Position numbers and translations under genes: made by a program. Under the pieces are notes generated by a model, which had not been told where the DNA came from, searched no databases, and saw nothing but the letters and a program-made list of their open reading frames with translations. DNA of 23,807 bases from CAZWSX01 sp964636985 (GTDB taxonomy: Bacteria > Planctomycetota > Planctomycetia > Pirellulales > Pirellulaceae): assembly GCA_964636985.1 (NCBI GenBank), contig CAZWSX010000056.1, positions 1 through 23,807 on the forward strand. The letters run 5' to 3'. This document shows positions 23,065 to 23,807 of the stretch, one piece after another (position 1 is the first letter of the stretch; the number at the start of each line of letters is the position of its first letter).

Positions 23065-23807
23065 TGCCTCAACTACGCCGGCTGACCCCCAAAGGTTTGA
23101 AACGATTCGAGGAATATCTGGCTATTCAACGGGCCGGTGGAAACGCACTACCGCCTAGCGACGCCCTGACAGGTGCTGAATACTCTGAATCGGTCGAGGC
23201 ATCTATCGAGATCGACGAAAGAGAATTCAAATCGCGACTCGAATGGGCGCAGTATGTTGACGAAAAGCTAGTGGGCAGCGGCCTAAAGAATGTGGAGCAC
23301 GATATTGGTTTATGGAGTTGGCTCGCTCTGTTTTACGTAAAGCAACTAATGCCAACGAAAACAAACCGCCGAAAAAACGTCGGCGAGTTGGCCATGTGGG
23401 TTCCGCAAATTCACGACTACCGGCGTTATTACCGACACTTGCTTGTGGGGCCATTTCGGATATTTCGAGCGCATCGTGAAAACCCGGAAAGTGCCCTTAT
23501 TCTGCTTGGAGGTCCGTTTGGTTCACACGGCGAAGTCGTCGAACAATTTGCTTCTAGGCTTGAGATTGTCACAAATCGTGGACTCATCGAGAGCCTAACC
23601 ATTCTTTACTGGGATACAGCCAGCGGCAAATTGCGACGAGGCGCAGGCGGCAAGGACTCCGGTAGTGCTCGAAGACTCGCGGACGTGTTGCTTCAATTTG
23701 ACGTCACTTGGGATCTTTACTCGCTTACCTCCGGTTGCCTACTCGGTTTACTACCTAGCAGCCCGTTGAAAAATTCTCTTCACATCGTAATCTACGGCCA
23801 ACGGAAT
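23064..23807 (+). CDS. DUF6339-like defence-operon protein, 3' end cut by the repeat
   Basis: It starts at ATG 23064 within TAATG, with GGGAGAG a few bases upstream. The frame stays open to the window edge, but host-derived sequence ends at about 23758, where the terminal repeat begins, so only about 231 residues are original. The sequence has a helical start (RRLTPKGLKRFEEYLA) and GLWSWLALFYVKQLMP. It continues with DYRRYYRHLLVGPFRIFRAH, then GPFGSHGEVVEQFASR, and ends in a segment with SARRLADVLLQFDVTWDLYS. These match my recollection of DUF6339, a family seen beside GHKL ATPases in defence islands. The natural C-terminus is expected very near the break. Downstream partners, such as a Z1 or nuclease gene, would lie beyond the window. 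Confidence 0.6.
   Translation, partial: MPQLRRLTPKGLKRFEEYLAIQRAGGNALPPSDALTGAEYSESVEASIEIDEREFKSRLEWAQYVDEKLVGSGLKNVEHDIGLWSWLALFYVKQLMPTKTNRRKNVGELAMWVPQIHDYRRYYRHLLVGPFRIFRAHRENPESALILLGGPFGSHGEVVEQFASRLEIVTNRGLIESLTILYWDTASGKLRRGAGGKDSGSARRLADVLLQFDVTWDLYSLTSGCLLGLLPSSPLKNSLHIVIYGQRN
23755..23806. repeat. Terminal inverted repeat, probable insertion-sequence end (right copy)
   Basis: Exact reverse complement of 1-52. It starts CTAGCAGCCCGTTGAAAAA. The flanking CTAG is shared with the left junction and may be the target duplication. The DUF6339-like frame runs straight into it, so the repeat interrupts that gene close to its natural end. Confidence 0.75.

Noticed and set aside
1..23807. 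Circular molecule suggested by matching ends
   Set aside because: The matching ends are inverted, not direct, so they cannot close a circle; two copies of an insertion sequence fit better.

Overview
The window reads as a chromosomal contig from a planctomycete, most likely of the Pirellulales type. The evidence is the combination of a DUF1559 pilin-like protein beside a small carboxypeptidase-regulatory-like lipoprotein, a PEP-CTERM exosortase substrate, a BlaI/BlaR1 (M56) pair whose peptidase is fused to a WD40-like region, a soluble Hanks-type kinase, 'TDAGL' leucine-rich repeat proteins and a multihaem cytochrome-TPR protein. This assignment rests on family content alone.

Layout. (1) 1-4596 is the end of an integrated element: the C-terminal part of what looks like a primase/helicase gene, four small cargo genes (one disordered, one winged-helix, one HEAGH zincin-like, one unknown) and a tyrosine recombinase whose last codons lie inside an intact tRNA-Leu(UAG) gene. 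(2) 4645-19260 is host backbone: M56 sensor protease and BlaI repressor with a clear promoter and two operator dyads; an RraA-like protein; a HAD phosphatase gene broken by one in-frame stop; a lipoprotein and DUF1559 pair; a seven-haem cytochrome; a PEP-CTERM protein; a 70-residue membrane protein with its own terminator; LRR proteins; and a Ser/Thr kinase. (3) 19270-23807 is the end of a second integrated element. It begins at a displaced 3' fragment of tRNA-His(GUG), cut exactly at the edge of the anticodon arm, followed by an orphan reading frame that resembles the C-terminal tail of a tyrosine integrase. It then carries a tightly coupled operon of a basic putative DNA-binding protein, a GHKL (MutL/Hsp90-type) ATPase, an unnamed 255-residue protein and a DUF6339-like protein. 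This looks like the start of a MutL-type anti-phage or restriction-like system.

The two window ends carry the same 52-base sequence in inverted orientation. Each copy interrupts a gene (the primase-like gene on the left, the DUF6339-like gene on the right), and both junctions carry CTAG. The simplest reading is that the contig stops inside two copies of one insertion sequence, one in each island.

The most interesting parts are the putative defence operon cut by the repeat, and the two complementary views of tRNA-targeted integration. On the left is an integrase that ends in a tRNA. On the right is what appears to be the tail that an integrase loses when its element integrates.
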